This document shows, in pieces, positions 63,295 through 64,000 of a stretch of DNA of 64,000 nucleotides. This stretch comes from Hylemonella gracilis ATCC 19624 (GTDB taxonomy: Bacteria > Pseudomonadota > Gammaproteobacteria > Burkholderiales > Burkholderiaceae_C). The stretch's first letter is position 1; every line of letters begins with the position of its first letter. The DNA is taken from the NCBI RefSeq assembly GCF_000211835.1, contig NZ_AEGR01000024.1, forward strand, positions 1 to 64,000, written 5' to 3'. The notes under the pieces are model-generated. The model was not told the DNA's origin and did no database searches. It was given only the letters and a program-made list of their open reading frames with translations. A program made the position numbers and the translations under genes.

Positions 63295-64000
63295 GCGAGG
63301 TTCTGAATGCCCCCGTGGTCGCCGACGTGCCGCTGGCACCTTTCCGGCCTGGCCCGGCGGGCACCCACATCACCATCCGCAGCTTGACCAAGTATTTCGC
63401 AGGCTGGCCGCTGTACGAGAACTTCGACCTCGACATTCCCAAGGGCAAGATCGTCTCGGTCTTCGGGCCGAACGGCTGCGGCAAATCCACGCTGATCAAC
63501 ATGATCGCGGGCCTGGTGCCCATCGACAGCGGCGAGATCCTGTTCGACGGCAAGTCGCTCCAGGACACCAAGATCGGTTACGTCTTCCAGAACTACCGCG
63601 AGGCCATGTTTCCCTGGATGCGCACCATCGACAACATCGCCTACCCGCTCAAGCTCGAAGGCCAGAGCAAGGCCGAGGTGGACCGCCGCATGGCCGAGCT
63701 GGTAGCCAGCTTCGACGTCAAGTTCGACCTCAACCGCTATCCCTACGAACTCTCGGGCGGGCAGCAGCAGACCGCGTCCATCATGCGCGCGTTGGCGCCC
63801 AAGCCGGAAGTGCTGTTCCTGGATGAGCCATTCTCGGCGCTGGATTTCGAGATGACACTGTTCATCCGCGAGAAGCTGCAAGAGGTCTTCATGCAGACCG
63901 GCACCACCATGCTGCTGGTCTCGCACGACCTGGAGGAGGCCGTCTACCTGGCCGACCAGGTACTCTTGCTCACCAAGCGCCCGACCCGCGTGGCTGAAAT
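63291..64000 (+). CDS. ABC transporter ATP-binding protein, 3' end outside window
   Basis: The first 236 residues of a nitrate/sulfonate/taurine-type ATPase; the frame stays open to the right edge. It has Walker A (FGPNGCGKSTLINM), Q-loop (YVFQNYREAMFPWMRT), signature (LSGGQQQTASIMRAL), Walker B with D-loop (EVLFLDEPFSALD) and the switch His (LLVSHDLEEAVYLAD). It completes the importer begun by the binding protein and permease upstream. The missing end is probably short. Confidence 0.93.
   Translation, partial: MSEVLNAPVVADVPLAPFRPGPAGTHITIRSLTKYFAGWPLYENFDLDIPKGKIVSVFGPNGCGKSTLINMIAGLVPIDSGEILFDGKSLQDTKIGYVFQNYREAMFPWMRTIDNIAYPLKLEGQSKAEVDRRMAELVASFDVKFDLNRYPYELSGGQQQTASIMRALAPKPEVLFLDEPFSALDFEMTLFIREKLQEVFMQTGTTMLLVSHDLEEAVYLADQVLLLTKRPTRVAE

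Overview
The window is about 64 kb of GC-rich (mid-60s percent by eye), densely packed bacterial chromosome. Gene order and protein sequences point to a betaproteobacterium of the order Burkholderiales, probably family Comamonadaceae. The clearest lineage markers are ispE - tRNA-Gln - prs - rplY - pth, rhodanese - grxC - secB - gpsA, the divergent nadK-recN / hrcA pair, and ubiJ-ubiB. The species assignment is inference. I see no insertion sequence, prophage, CRISPR array, rRNA or replication origin.

Bases 1-37,830 are mostly housekeeping. In order they hold a cut-off Tim44-domain gene, ubiJ-ubiB (ubiquinone), an orphan putrescine-binding protein, an FmdB zinc ribbon, a DUF502 membrane protein and aspS. 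Next come a large unrecognised sensor with two related N-terminal modules and a CheW-like end, nudB, a YbhP/ClsB-like phospholipid pair, folE and a lipoprotein zinc peptidase. On the minus strand follow a MinD/ParA ATPase and gpmA-ctpA-moeB. The plus strand then carries rhodanese-grxC-secB-gpsA-nadC-nadA-coaD-ferredoxin. The rest of this part is the ispE-to-pth cluster with tRNA-Gln, a TPR protein, mutM-mutY, rapZ, and nadK-recN (with a LexA-like box) divergent from hrcA.

Bases 37,900-49,760 are accessory. There is a CAU-anticodon tRNA, a GAF-GGDEF diguanylate cyclase, and an iron-uptake unit of TonB receptor, PepSY membrane protein and a tiny membrane protein behind a promoter overlapped by a Fur-like box. 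The most unusual gene follows: a 1210-residue protein fusing an NCS1-type purine/pyrimidine permease, an eight-cysteine cluster and a complete hybrid histidine kinase, translationally coupled to a REC-LuxR response regulator. An AMP nucleosidase lies close by.

Bases 49,890-64,000 hold two catabolic loci. The first is a five-gene minus-strand operon (FAH-family hydrolase, hydantoinase/oxoprolinase A and B, an unrecognised 137-residue protein, a Bug/TctC binding protein) divergent from a LysR regulator, with a perfect T-N11-A inverted repeat between them. The second starts with an almost ideal sigma-54 promoter in front of allophanate hydrolase, followed by an ABC transporter of the kind found beside urea/guanidine carboxylase genes; it runs off the right edge. 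A chemoreceptor with a DWETF C-terminal tail lies between the two loci. In two places short ORFs joined by stop/start overlaps at both ends bridge neighbouring genes.
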